Shown here one piece after another: positions 1 to 9,342 of a stretch of 64,000 bases of DNA. Numbering within the stretch: the stretch's first letter is position 1; each line of letters begins with the position of its first letter. Origin of the DNA: Epiperipatus broadwayi (taxonomy: Eukaryota > Onychophora > Udeonychophora > Euonychophora > Peripatidae); contig JAQFVV010012535.1 in NCBI GenBank assembly GCA_028023455.1, positions 2,608,001 to 2,672,000 on the forward strand, read 5' to 3'. The notes below the pieces were generated by a model. The model was not told where the DNA came from. It did not search any database and was given only the letters and a program-made list of their open reading frames with translations. A program made the translations under genes and the position numbers.

Positions 1-715
1 CAGAATAATTTTTCAGGTTTCAAATAAATTTAAGACTTTTTTTTTTTTTTAGAAAGACATTTTAATTACATATTCAATATTGCTAAATAAATGGATATAT
101 TTCTATTTTTAACTGCAAAGCAATATAACAATGAAAATACATCTGATGTCTGGAAAGTATTCTTCAGTACCGCATCTCCACAATTTCTCCGTGAGAGATT
201 ATAGGGCAGACTTTGGCCCAGGGAACTATTTAAAAGTTATTTTATCTTTCCTATATATAGAGTAGACAAGTAAAAGTAACTTTTAAAAAATGCATTTTTG
301 TTCTTAAGGCGGAATATAACTCATCAGCCATTTATTTATCAATTAATAAAACATGATATTAATTTTAACGAAACATGGCTTCTGGCAAAAATTATTCAAT
401 ATGAACAGAGATTATTAAAAGAGGTTATAGAAAAAGGTCCTATAACAAAAATGAAAAATCTGAATTAATTAAACTCTCTGCTAAATTAGAAAAAGTTGTC
501 GGAAGTAAATGTCTTTTAAAAAGCTTCAAACAATAATCTTAGAAAATTAAAAAAAAAAAAGGAAAATTTTTTAAAAAAGAACCGACTCTTGCAATTTAAG
601 AAAAAGAAAGCTCAAAGAAATTGCATTTACATTCCAAATACCGGATTGGATAATATTTTTTATTTAATTTTTTTTTTAATAAAGAAAACTTCTTTGTTTA
701 AGCAAACAAGTAATT
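1..715. other. AT-rich DNA, no gene seen
   Basis: No coding region or recognisable element is visible. The stretch contains A/T homopolymer runs and scattered stop codons in all frames. Confidence 0.6.
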
Positions 716-775
716 GGTTGCAGACGGTTGTGGGTTCGCATTTCGGTCGATGCTATGACATATGAAAAAAAAATC
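716..775 (+). repeat. tRNA-derived SINE, 3' fragment
   Basis: This is the 3' half of a tRNA-like unit with a B-box (GGGTTCGCATT), the end CGATGC, and the tail TATGACATATG followed by an A-run. The same B-box region, CGATGC end and TATGACACATG-A(n) tail occur on the minus strand at 48.9 kb and 53.8 kb, so this is a third, 5'-truncated member of one SINE family. Loss of the 5' half fits 5' truncation during retrotransposition. Confidence 0.65.
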
Positions 776-1837
776 ATATTTTTTTATCATGTAAATAAAC
801 ATATTACCACACTCACATAAACAGCACACACATACATATATATATATGTTGAGAGCAAAGTCTCCAAATACTGTATAAACAATGTTATATAAATATTAAA
901 TATGCATAATCTAATATAAATTTAAGTTAAATCTAAATTTCCTACAATTATGAATAAACAACATTCTACGTCAATAAATATAAAAAATAAATGTAAGAAA
1001 TAAATGAACAATATATTTTTTACATTTATTGATGAGAAGTTCTGTTTATACATAGATCTCGGAAATGTAGTTTATGTCTGTTTAATTTATATGTTTATAT
1101 AGGAAAATTATAATGACATTAAAACATAATTGCTTTGGCATCATACACTGTATTTAATAGAATAAAATAAATTAAAAATTTGATGACTTGATTATATTAA
1201 TCTATTGCCTAATCACCCATATTTTTTATTTAAAATAAAATAAGCACATACCTTTATATATATATAAATAAAGTGTAGAATTTCCATGTACAAACAAGAG
1301 ATATGTTTAACAATAGTGCTAAGCTACTTTGATCTAGTAACCTAACAATAGCATTTGGGTCTTAAATTTAATTAGAAATACAAGGACATATGGGAATTCT
1401 TTTTTATTTCTGATTCAAAGTATGGATTTAAATCCAGACAGCTATATAATTATTTTCCCCCAGAGAATTGTGTATTTTAAATTTAATATTTTCACAGCTT
1501 TAAATGATATAAAAGTATATAAAGTGTGGAGCTATTTCATGTAATAAGAGAAAAGTTTAGCATTGTTATTGCTAGGAAGCCATTAATAACTCTTGACAAT
1601 CCTAATAATGACATTTTTGTCTTTTCAACTATACTAAACACAATCAGTTCTCATTCAATCATTGAGGTTAAAATTTAGCATTTGGATCGGTGACTACATG
1701 GGAGCTCTCCCGTTTGAGTTTTGGATCTTTTATTTCTAATTAATCTTAAGACATAAAAAGCTATTATTAAGCCAATAAACATCACATGATCACCATTTCT
1801 TATGCTTGTTTTTGAATGTTATTAAAACAGACAAAAC
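776..1837. other. AT-rich DNA, no gene seen
   Basis: No gene is visible. A 24-base fragment near 850-875 resembles the start of repeat family A (GAGAGCAAAGTCTCC), but is too short to classify further. Confidence 0.55.
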
Positions 1838-2112
1838 TCACTATACATATTGCCACACACAGCAAGCTAGAGTAATCAATGGATGCCAGAAGGCTTGTGC
1901 AAAAATATCAATCTAGTGCCTACCCATCCAATATTCCCAGACTTGTTTCTGGCTTGTGGCCTTTGTCAGTGAGAAGCCTTGGATCTGAGAGCATTGCACC
2001 TAGATCTTAGGATCTAATGCAACTCTCTTGCAGCCATTTTTTATCTCTGCTTAACTACAAACCTATGAGTCTTAAATTGAAAACACCTTAATATTTTCAA
2101 TCCAAGCTCATT
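1838..2112 (-). repeat. Repeat family A copy, hammerhead-bearing
   Basis: This copy matches, in reverse orientation, the copy at 19085-19480, including the ATCCTAAGATCTA segment, the hammerhead region and the ATCAATGGATGCC segment. Other copies lie at 11.2, 48.1, 56.2 and 57.0 kb. No ORF is present. It is interpreted as a small non-autonomous retroelement. Confidence 0.7.
1935..1975 (-). ncRNA. Hammerhead ribozyme-like motif, family A (degraded)
   Basis: On the minus strand, stem I 5' strand TTCTCA is followed by CTGACAA (consensus CTGANGA, G8 changed to A), a small stem II hairpin, GAA, ACAAGT in the stem III position, C as the cleavage nucleotide, and TGGGA closing stem I. The layout is that of a type I hammerhead. 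The G8 change and the lost stem III palindrome suggest a dead copy. Confidence 0.5.
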
Positions 2113-2118
2113 AGCTTA

Positions 2119-2625
2119 TAATTAAAGCTTGTTTGGAGCTAGTGGTAAGCTCCATCTAGCGAACATTTTAGCACAAGCTTAAAGGTAAGTTGCACAAGTT
2201 GTGTCTTGTTTTATTAATTATTATAAGTGTACCCTTGAAGGTTTTTGTGATGTAATATTAGTTTAGCTATTAATATGTGGTGAAATTGAACTGAGTTTAG
2301 ACCCATATAGCTATCTGGTTTGTAAGATTGGATTTGAAGACATTTACGTGGCTGAAAAATTCAAGTTTTCAAACTGATAGTAATGTATTAAATAAGTGCT
2401 CTGAATTGGAATTTTAGATCTAGTTTCTGAAATTCTAACTCTTCAATGAGGTGAGCCATTAAGCTCGAAATCAAATGGTCTGGAGATAAGGATTTTCCAA
2501 TAGAGATTTTGAATTCTTTCTCTGTTGGCACTCATAATTAAAGCTTATTTGGAGCTAGTGGTAAGCTCCATCTAGTGAACATTTTAGCACAAGGTTAAAG
2601 TCAAGTTGCACAATTTGTCTTGTTT

Positions 2626-2632
<7 letters not shown>
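2119..2632 (+). repeat. Direct repeat pair with a hammerhead-like unit between
   Basis: A segment of about 100 bp at 2119-2218 recurs at 2534-2632 with few changes. Both copies contain a GGAGCT/AGCTCC hairpin. The repeat period is about 415 bp, and the interval holds a hammerhead-like motif at 2440-2486. Head-to-tail partial dimers with one ribozyme per monomer are typical of retrozymes, so this may be an incomplete dimer of one. Confidence 0.6.
2440..2486 (+). ncRNA. Hammerhead-like motif, family E (degraded)
   Basis: Stem I is TCTTCA (2440-2445) with TGGAGA (2481-2486), six pairs including one wobble. The core reads ATGAGGT where CTGANGA is expected (C3 and A9 changed). Stem II is a clean GAGC/GCTC with a six-base loop, followed by GAA, then A at 2470 and T at 2479 in the 15.1/16.1 positions, and C at 2480. 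The pairing is good but the core is mutated, so activity is unlikely. Confidence 0.45.

Positions 2633-2666
<34 letters not shown>
2629..2666. repeat. (TA)n microsatellite
   Basis: An uninterrupted TA run at the end of the second direct-repeat copy. It explains the YIYIYI reading frames here. Confidence 0.95.
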
Positions 2667-2669
<3 letters not shown>

Positions 2670-3655
2670 GCATGTTGAAAGGTAACACATTTGCAGTTCA
2701 CTAAACAATATAAGCTACTATATGCTATATACATTTGTACACAAGGAGGAAAGGAGCTTGAAACAAAATATAGCACAGTTCATGGCTCTATTATATATAG
2801 TTTTTACTCCTACAATTCTATCCATTATATGCAGGGCATCTTTAGGAATATTAAGCATACATACACATTCAAAAATTAAAATTTTAAACATAGATGTACA
2901 TTTAATATCCTTGTAAATGACATGCATATAGAATTAATTTTTAAGTATGGATATATGTTTCATATTTCTAAAGATGACCTGCACATAAGCGTTCAAATAA
3001 TAAAAATAAAACTTATTTAAAATTTAATTACTTTAAATAACAGATATAGGAAAGTGCAAACGCAGAAATAATAAAAATACATTAAAAATACCACAAAGTA
3101 AAAGGAAACAATAAATTGTAGCAAGTGTGAAAGAAATTAAATGAGAATCACTGAAAAAATATATATGTAATCAAAACAGAAATAACTGTATCACACTGAG
3201 TTATGTAAGTATCAACAAACTATAAAAATGTAAAATGATACTACTCAAACAAAAGAGTGAACTCTGTCATTATTTTAATTTATGTATAGAATAAATATTT
3301 TGAAATCACTATTTAAATATTCAGGGATCAAGGTAGAATGCCCATTTTAACAACCTCTACATATCAAAGAAAAAGTCAGTTTGATACATATAATAATAAC
3401 TAATCATACCTCTCACTAAGTTACATAAATATAAGCAAATGAGAAAAAGATAGAATGATACCACTCTATCTTTTAGTTATGTTCATAATTCAATTTAGTT
3501 TATTAATTTAAAATTATTTATTCTGTAAATAAATTAAAAATAATAGACAGAATTCACTCACTTTGTATTTTTATATTGGACCTTTCCACCATTTAATATC
3601 CTTAGAAATGTCTTTAGAAAAATTTAACTCTATTTAAATATTCCAAATATATTCA
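2667..3655. other. AT-rich DNA, no gene seen
   Basis: Several short overlapping frames on both strands have no family resemblance and look like chance. Nothing else is recognised. Confidence 0.55.
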
Positions 3656-3659
3656 ACTG

Positions 3660-3836
3660 TTGCACATCAAACAGGTTAGTATATGCACAATGTTTCAAGA
3701 GGTATTATTCTCTCCTCTTCTTCAGATGTTGCTGGTCTGACCAGTAACGGTACTAGTATAGGATTCAAATCTGGACTCTTAGATTCTTGAGTATTGAATT
3801 TTAAGGTAACACTCTAGCCAACTGAGCCCTCATGCC
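3660..3836 (-). repeat. tRNA-like module plus hairpin, at the 3' end of a PLE
   Basis: On the minus strand a tRNA-like module (about 3836-3755) has an A-box-like GGCTCAGTTGGCTAGAG and a B-box GATTTGAATCC. It is followed by CTGAAGA at 3725-3719, an AGAGG/CCTCT hairpin and GAAAC at 3696-3692. This lies directly downstream of the PLE endonuclease. The same order recurs on the plus strand at 8405-8600, so the module is probably part of the element's end. The hairpin resembles a hammerhead core, but no stem I can be drawn. Confidence 0.6.
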
Positions 3837-4800
3837 AAAAGCAACAGTCTGTAGAAATGTCATATACTTATCTATGAGGTTCCTCCAGATTTCTCCACTT
3901 TTTCCTAAAGAGCAAAGTTGATTAGTGGGTCCATACATTCCTGTATAGTCACACTAGGTTGGCTTGTAGGATTTTTTGCCATTGTCATTTGAACAGCTTT
4001 TAAAAAAATTTTTTCCTTGTACTTTTTCTTCTCTATCCAATATTTATGTATTTTCCCAATTGAACACATGTTTATTGGTACATACATGGTTTACTATCTT
4101 AGACACATCTCTTTTTTCTCTTTTAATCATCAGTTTGTGTTCCTGCAAGTGCTTTTCAATGGGATGACTGGTTTCACCAATATATATTCTTTCACATTCA
4201 CATGGTATTTCATAGATTGTTTTTTCTTTTCCACATTTCAAATTTAGGCTTCCTCATAGTGTGGCATGTTTCTGGAAAGCTGTACTGATGCTATACTGAT
4301 TGCAGATTTTCCTTAATTTATCTATTTTTGGAATGTATGGATACACTACGTATCAATAATTGTCTTTTCTCTTCATGGTTTTTTTGTCTATTTAACATTT
4401 CCTTAATAACAGCTGATGGATAACCATTTTCCATAAGAGTTTGTTTTATATAGATCTTTTCTTCTTTGAAATTGCTGGTTTTTGAACAAACTTCTTTTGC
4501 TCTGTTCCATAGTAATAGTATAGGTCATATTTTGAGTTTTGGGTATGATTGAATGTATAGGCTAGGTATTTTCCTGCATGTGTAGGTTTTCAGTAAACTG
4601 TAGTTTTGATTTTGCCATGAGGAAGTCTTGTCACAAGATCATCTAAGAATGTCAATTTTTGTTTTTCTGATTTTATTGTGAATTTAATTGAAGGGTGTAT
4701 GTTGTGGATGTGTTTCCAAAAAGTTTGTAGCAGTTCTTCACCATGAGGTCATACAACAAATGTATCATCCACATAGTCAAGCCAAACTTTAGGTCAATAT
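3837..4800 (-). pseudogene. Penelope-like element: RT C-terminal part and GIY-YIG endonuclease, broken
   Basis: Read on the minus strand, this is a decayed PLE polyprotein, which would encode a reverse transcriptase followed by a GIY-YIG nuclease. Near 4790-4750 the RT active-site motif VWLDYVDDTFVV is readable. Further on, FLDDLVTR and KPTHAGKYL match the RT tail typical of PLEs. The endonuclease lies at 4241-4044 with IYIGET, then HPIEKHLQEHK in the position of the catalytic Arg helix. After a frameshift the coding resemblance continues to about 3905. Stop codons and frameshifts interrupt RT several times, and the 5' part of RT is absent. Its 3' flank carries a tRNA-like module and a hairpin. 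The GIY-YIG plus YVDD combination makes PLE much more likely than a LINE. Confidence 0.8.
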
Positions 4801-5110
4801 ATTGTAATGGTCAAATATATACATTCGCGAAACAAAATCTAGAACTTTGATAAATCATCCCAAGGCCAAACAGTTTTACAGTGGTGAAAGCCACGACTCT
4901 GGTCTAACCTTAGTTCCTCTACCACTGCTCAGAGATTTACCACCTTGCGGATGACACAGTTGAGGCCACAGCAGTATTTCCCTTCTTCACATGGTATTTC
5001 AGCCCTTTAGCTAGTATAGCTATATAGATATCGTGTGGCTAGGATCAATAAAATAAATCTTAATAACTAATCATAAATAATTATTAAATTATGGAATGAT
5101 TTTGAGTCGG
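4801..5110. other. Slightly GC-richer unassigned DNA
   Basis: This lies upstream of the PLE on its own strand and may be part of the element or an older insert. No motif is recognised. Confidence 0.4.
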
Positions 5111-5204
5111 TGAGCAAGACTAAGACATACATCCAATTCAAGTTTAAAGTTAATTTAATAAAAGTTAAGTTTTGAAATAATAAATAAACAATATTACAAT
5201 GGTT

Positions 5205-5520
5205 AAATGATTGTTCTCACTCACAGGTGGTTAAAGGATGTTTACATTAAATTTGGGTTCACACGCAAGTGATGGTTTTAGATATAATTTTATATAGCTG
5301 AGTTTTACATAGTTTGGTTCACATATATAGGATATAGATAAAATCACTTGCAGGTGATATTAATTTTTTTTAGTTACAAATACCTAGGTTTCTTAAATAT
5401 TTATGCATTTTTGATTTATATATAGCTTTCTAATCACTTGCAGGTGATTGTAATTTCTAGGTTACAAATTAGTTTATTTAGCTATAAATACATGAATCTA
5501 TCACTTGCAGGTGATGAAAT
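5205..5520. repeat. Degenerate repeat carrying three identical 16-bp palindromes
   Basis: ATCACTTGCAGGTGAT occurs exactly at 5343-5358, 5433-5448 and 5500-5515, with degenerate relatives near 5213 and 5264. Flanking words (GGTTACAAAT, TAGCT, ATAAATAC) also recur, so the array is a worn minisatellite with a period of about 65-90 bp. Each 16-mer is an imperfect palindrome (ATCAC...GTGAT) with two E-box-like hexamers, CACTTG and CAGGTG. Regulatory function is unproven. Confidence 0.65.
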
Positions 5521-5759
5521 TATAATACATTTGAATTTAGATGTTCATGAGCTTTAATATTAATTTTATAACCAAATGACTTTACTCATGATTATCTATG
5601 CTTAGTTTATGCTATTTAATTGAATACAGATCTGCTTTAATAGTTAATGGAAGTGATTATAATTAATTATAAAGAATACAGTATTTAACTTAAGCATGAA
5701 GAATTAATATACTCTCTGCATAGATAATTTGCCTATCAATTTGGATTCAAATTCAGATC
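5521..5759. other. AT-rich DNA
   Basis: Nothing recognised. Confidence 0.5.
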
Positions 5760-6135
5760 AAAGCTGAAATAACACTTATAATGGTGGGATGAACTGATCA
5801 TGGGCAGCCAGAATTCAGATACCAAGGCATATATAAAACATAACTTTGGGTCCCTGCATTTGTACCAAGTACCTGTCCCCTTTGACCGAACTCATTGCAG
5901 TGAAATAGGAGGCTTTTAGTCCAAATGATCGAGCAATTTATTTTACGTGGGAGTCTTACACTCCGTGGGAGTCTCATGCTCAATTACTAAGGATGCAGAA
6001 TGGGAGGCACATACCAATCCCATCTGAGGAAGATAATTGCCCGAACTAAGTGTACTGGTGTAGCCCTAACACATATGACCAGTAAAGAAATGCAGCAATA
6101 AGTGAGTTACGCCATAGCATTTGTAAAGGACATAT
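5760..6135. other. GC-richer patch of unknown nature
   Basis: GC is visibly higher than in the flanks. An internal duplication, CGTGGGAGTCT, occurs twice about 20 bp apart near 5945-5970. CTGAGGA, an AT-rich hairpin and CGAAC near 6025-6050 resemble the PLE-tail motif seen elsewhere in the window. It is probably an old repeat. The short minus-strand frame here has no recognised relatives. Confidence 0.35.
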
Positions 6136-7380
6136 ATGCACCGCTGACAACATAATCATATAACAAAATTTAAGATGCTAAATCTAGTTTCCTTCATGAA
6201 ACTACTCAGTATCAGTTCATATGATAGTATTTATAAATATACTATTAAGGAAAATTTATGAATCCAAGTTATAAGGCTATCTATATAGGCTTTTATTTAC
6301 TTAAGGAGGACTACAGCATAGTATGGGAAATTATAATATAAAATTATAGATTTATGTTGCATTTTATCATCTCAACTAGATATCATTTAAATATCATATT
6401 AAAAGCAAATCTAGCTGATAAGTTTGTAATTATAACCCAATTAAGAGATTTTATCCATTTCAAAACAGGGTTTTTAGTTTGTGCATTAATCTACGTGAAA
6501 TTACATATATATATATATGAGAATCTAGATTTACTTCTCACTAATGAGTTAATTACAAATAAAACCCAGTTTTGAATACATATAGAACAAACAATAAAAT
6601 AAGTAAAATTTAATAAGATTTGACATAGTTTTAGGAAATGCAATATATAAATAATATAAGATTTCATGCAAGTGAAATCTGAAATTTAGCTTTAGCATAT
6701 TTTAAAAGAAGTTTCTGTAACATTATTTGATGTTTGATTGATTTAGTTTAAAAGTTAGAAGTTGTTTATAATTAATGAAAGCAATTATTATCTTTAACTT
6801 AAAATATATATATAACAATTGAGAATTTTGATTATTGTTCTAAAATAGATTATTTAACAAAAGTTATTAAACATTGAATATACATGATTTTAAACAAATT
6901 AAATTAAATACACCAAACTAAATCAATCATAAATAAATTTAATATGTAAACCAAGACATAAGATATTTGATCCAATAAATTAAATGTTTTATCTAATCAA
7001 TATGCAATTCAGAAAATTAGGTAAGAGATTAAATTAAATTTGGAAAAACTCAGACAAGATTTTAGGTTAAATCAAGAAAATAAAAATACATTAAGAAAAT
7101 AAAAATACATTTAGAACAAGTTTAGTTTACATTATTATTATAATTATTATGGCCATTACTTTAGAGTTAGCTAGCATTTTAGATTTGAGTTTAGTTGAAG
7201 ATTTAAATTTGAAGGAATGATTACCATTTTCTTCTTTGTTTTGCTGGCAGATTATCTCTTGATTTTAGGACATCTTTAGGTGGTTACAGCTGTTACTTCT
7301 TCTCCGCATCAGGAAGCTTCTCATCGAAGGTGGAAAGACAAGATTTTGGGCTTCTACCCTGACATGATCATTATTAATTC
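6136..7380. other. AT-rich DNA, no gene seen
   Basis: No coding region is supported. A 20-bp duplication (GAAAATAAAAATACATT) lies near 7075-7115. Confidence 0.55.
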
Positions 7381-7389
7381 TTTTATGAG

Positions 7390-7447
7390 TACTTTATTAA
7401 AATATTAGAATGAGTGCCTTATTAAAATATTAGAATGAGTGCCTCTA
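7390..7447 (+). repeat. Tandem duplication of about 27 bp
   Basis: ATTAAAATATTAGAATGAGT followed by GCCT is present twice back to back. Confidence 0.8.
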
Positions 7448-8095
7448 AAGATGGCTGCAGCATCTTATATATCCATCTACCCCCCTCTTTTATTATATTA
7501 TATTTTAGACAAGTTTTCCTAGCTTATTTGCTTATTGCAAGTAATCATGGAAGCCTGCTGTGTCAAACTTTTAATTAGGTCAACTTAACCTCTGTGACAC
7601 ATGGTAATTTATGCAATCTTTTAATTTAATTCCAATTTTAACTCTAAATATAAACTTCGTCAATTTTATATCAGGAAGGATTAACTTTTCTGGCATTGCT
7701 TTGACTAGAAAAACAAATCTAACATTATAGAAAAACATTTTGCTATATATGTAACTCGACCGTTTTAATTTACTGATATATGCAGAATTATATAATTTCA
7801 AATATTACTAATTTAATAAATATTTTAAAATAAAGAAATCTTAATGTTTTAAATCCTATTAACATTATTCTTCTAGCATATATGTAGTCTAAAGTTACAC
7901 ATACAACTCATTTTTCATTTAATTATTATTAGAAATATATACGTGCATTTCTTAGAGATTTATATCTATATAAATGCACATTTCTCTCTATATGTAAATA
8001 TATACATACACATACATGATTAACATTATTTAAGTTTAAATTTAGATGGGTTTTTACGATATTATTAATAAGATATACGAGAATTTGGTGGTATT
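7448..8095. other. AT-rich DNA, no gene seen
   Basis: Nothing recognised on either strand. Confidence 0.5.
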
Positions 8096-8099
8096 TATA

Positions 8100-8400
8100 T
8101 ATAAAAGAATATTACTATAGCATATAGTAGGTGAAACAGTTGGATTGTACAAGCTGACTGTTTCAATATGTCTAAGATGGACCATGTATACAGCAGTGAA
8201 CATATGTTCAATTGGAATACAAAAATATTGGATAGAGAAGAAGGGGTACAAAGCTGCTCACATGACAATGGCAAAAAAAATTCATAAGCCAACCTAGTGT
8301 GACTATACATAATGTATGGAAACCACTAATCAACTTTGCTTTTAGGAAAAACTGGGGAAATCAGGAGAAACTTCATTGATAAGTATATGAAATTTCTACA
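8100..8400 (+). pseudogene. PLE endonuclease C-terminal fragment
   Basis: The plus strand here matches the minus strand at about 4150-3850. It includes the stretch encoding the end of the GIY-YIG domain (GTTCAATTGGAATAC, then TTGGATAGAGAAGAA) and the downstream AACCTAGTGTGACTATACA. It is a 5'-truncated, inverted copy of the same PLE family and contains several frame breaks. The shared tail continues into the tRNA-like module at 8405. Confidence 0.7.
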
Positions 8401-8404
8401 GACT

Positions 8405-8600
8405 GTTCCATTGGCAGGATGACTCGGTTGGTTGGAGCATTACCTTAAAATTCAATACTCAAGAATCTGAGGGTCCAGGTTCAAATCCCATGGTAGTACT
8501 GTCACTGGTTAGTCCAGCAATATCTGAAGAAGAGAGGAGAATAATATCTCTCAAAATGTTGTGCATATGCTAACCTGTTTGATGTTCTATTACTATCAGT
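8405..8600 (+). repeat. tRNA-like module plus hairpin, second copy
   Basis: An A-box-like GACTCGGTTGGTTGGAGC and a consensus B-box GGTTCAAATCC (near 8479) are followed by CTGAAGAAG, a GAGAG/CTCTC hairpin and AAAATG at 8525-8560. Order and spacing match the minus-strand copy at 3660-3836. The B-box is closer to consensus here. The composite of PLE tail, tRNA-like module and hairpin is therefore present twice. Confidence 0.65.
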
Positions 8601-8937
8601 TGAATGTATTTATAATATATAAGTAAAGTTAAAAATTTTTCTAAAGACATGAAATATGCATATTAGATGATGGAAATAATCCAATATAAAAATAGAATTA
8701 GAACACCATCATCACAAACCTTCAGGAAGCTTGCTTAAAACTACATCAGTAAACTAAGCTTGAATAGCAACAAAGCTAAAAGAATGGTATCATTCTATCT
8801 TTTCATAGTTGTTGACATTTATGTAATTCAGTAGGGGGTACAATTACTTTCATTTTAATTGCATACAGTTTATACTTACAAATATATATATGAAAAACAA
8901 AAAAAACACAAGTTAAAACTTGCTAACGCGTGTATTT
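8601..8937. other. AT-rich DNA
   Basis: Nothing recognised beyond short AT-rich repeats. Confidence 0.5.
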
Positions 8938-9035
8938 ATGACAATAGATGGCGTTCTACCAAAAACACCATCAAGCGTATGTTTTGTTTACATAAAGATC
9001 AGAGCAAGCATTCACTATCTCTAACTTTAGTTCCA

Positions 9036-9079
9036 CTTTCAGATCATGATTTCAAGCTATTTGCTATCATCAGTGAAAG
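9036..9079 (-). ncRNA. Hammerhead ribozyme candidate, family B, complete core
   Basis: On the minus strand, stem I CTTTCA (9079-9074) pairs perfectly with TGAAAG (9041-9036). The core CTGATGA lies at 9073-9067. Stem II is AGC/GCT closed by a five-base loop, with a U-U apposition at its base. GAA follows at 9053-9051. Stem III is the self-complementary ATCATGAT (9050-9043), giving A15.1 and U16.1, and C17 is at 9042. All invariant core positions of a type I hammerhead are present. The tiny palindromic stem III would favour cleavage as a dimer, as known for hammerheads in animal retroelements. Confidence 0.75.
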
Positions 9080-9200
9080 ACAGGAATAAGAAACTAGATC
9101 TAAACACGAACTCTGAGCATTTATGAAACAGAGCAAGCTGAATAGAAACTGTTTCATAAATGCTCAGAGTTTGTGTTTAGATCTAGTTTCTTATTCCTGT

Positions 9201-9244
9201 CTTTCACTGATGATAGAAAATAGCTTGAAATCATGATCTGAAAG
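9201..9244 (+). ncRNA. Hammerhead ribozyme candidate, family B, second arm
   Basis: Stem I CTTTCA (9201-9206) pairs with TGAAAG (9239-9244). The core CTGATGA is at 9207-9213, GAA at 9227-9229, palindromic stem III ATCATGAT at 9230-9237, and C17 at 9238. The core is intact. Stem II is weaker than in the other arm because one C is replaced by A, breaking the AGC/GCT stem. Confidence 0.65.
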
Positions 9245-9342
9245 TGGAACTAAAGTTAGAGATAGTGAATGCTTGCTCTGACGTTTACGTAAACAAAACA
9301 TATGCTTGACGGTGTTTTTGGTAGAATGCCATCTATTGTCAT

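Larger units (their letters stand above)
8938..9342. repeat. Long near-perfect palindrome, family B, with a hammerhead in each arm
   Basis: Arms at 8938-9131 and 9149-9342 are reverse complements over about 194 bp with few mismatches, separated by a spacer of about 17 bp. Each arm contains a hammerhead-like motif, one per strand. No ORF is supported; the frame at 8859-9089 is chance. The unit looks like two copies of a small element joined head to head. Confidence 0.85.

Noticed and set aside
3690-3725. Complete hammerhead at the PLE 3' end
   Set aside because: The core-like CTGAAGA and a hairpin with GAAAC exist, but position 17 would be G and no stem I can be drawn. It may be a relic.
5343-5515. 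CRISPR-like array of 16-bp repeats
   Set aside because: There are only three exact repeats with unequal spacing (90 and 67 bp), in eukaryotic DNA, and the flanks also repeat. It is a worn minisatellite.
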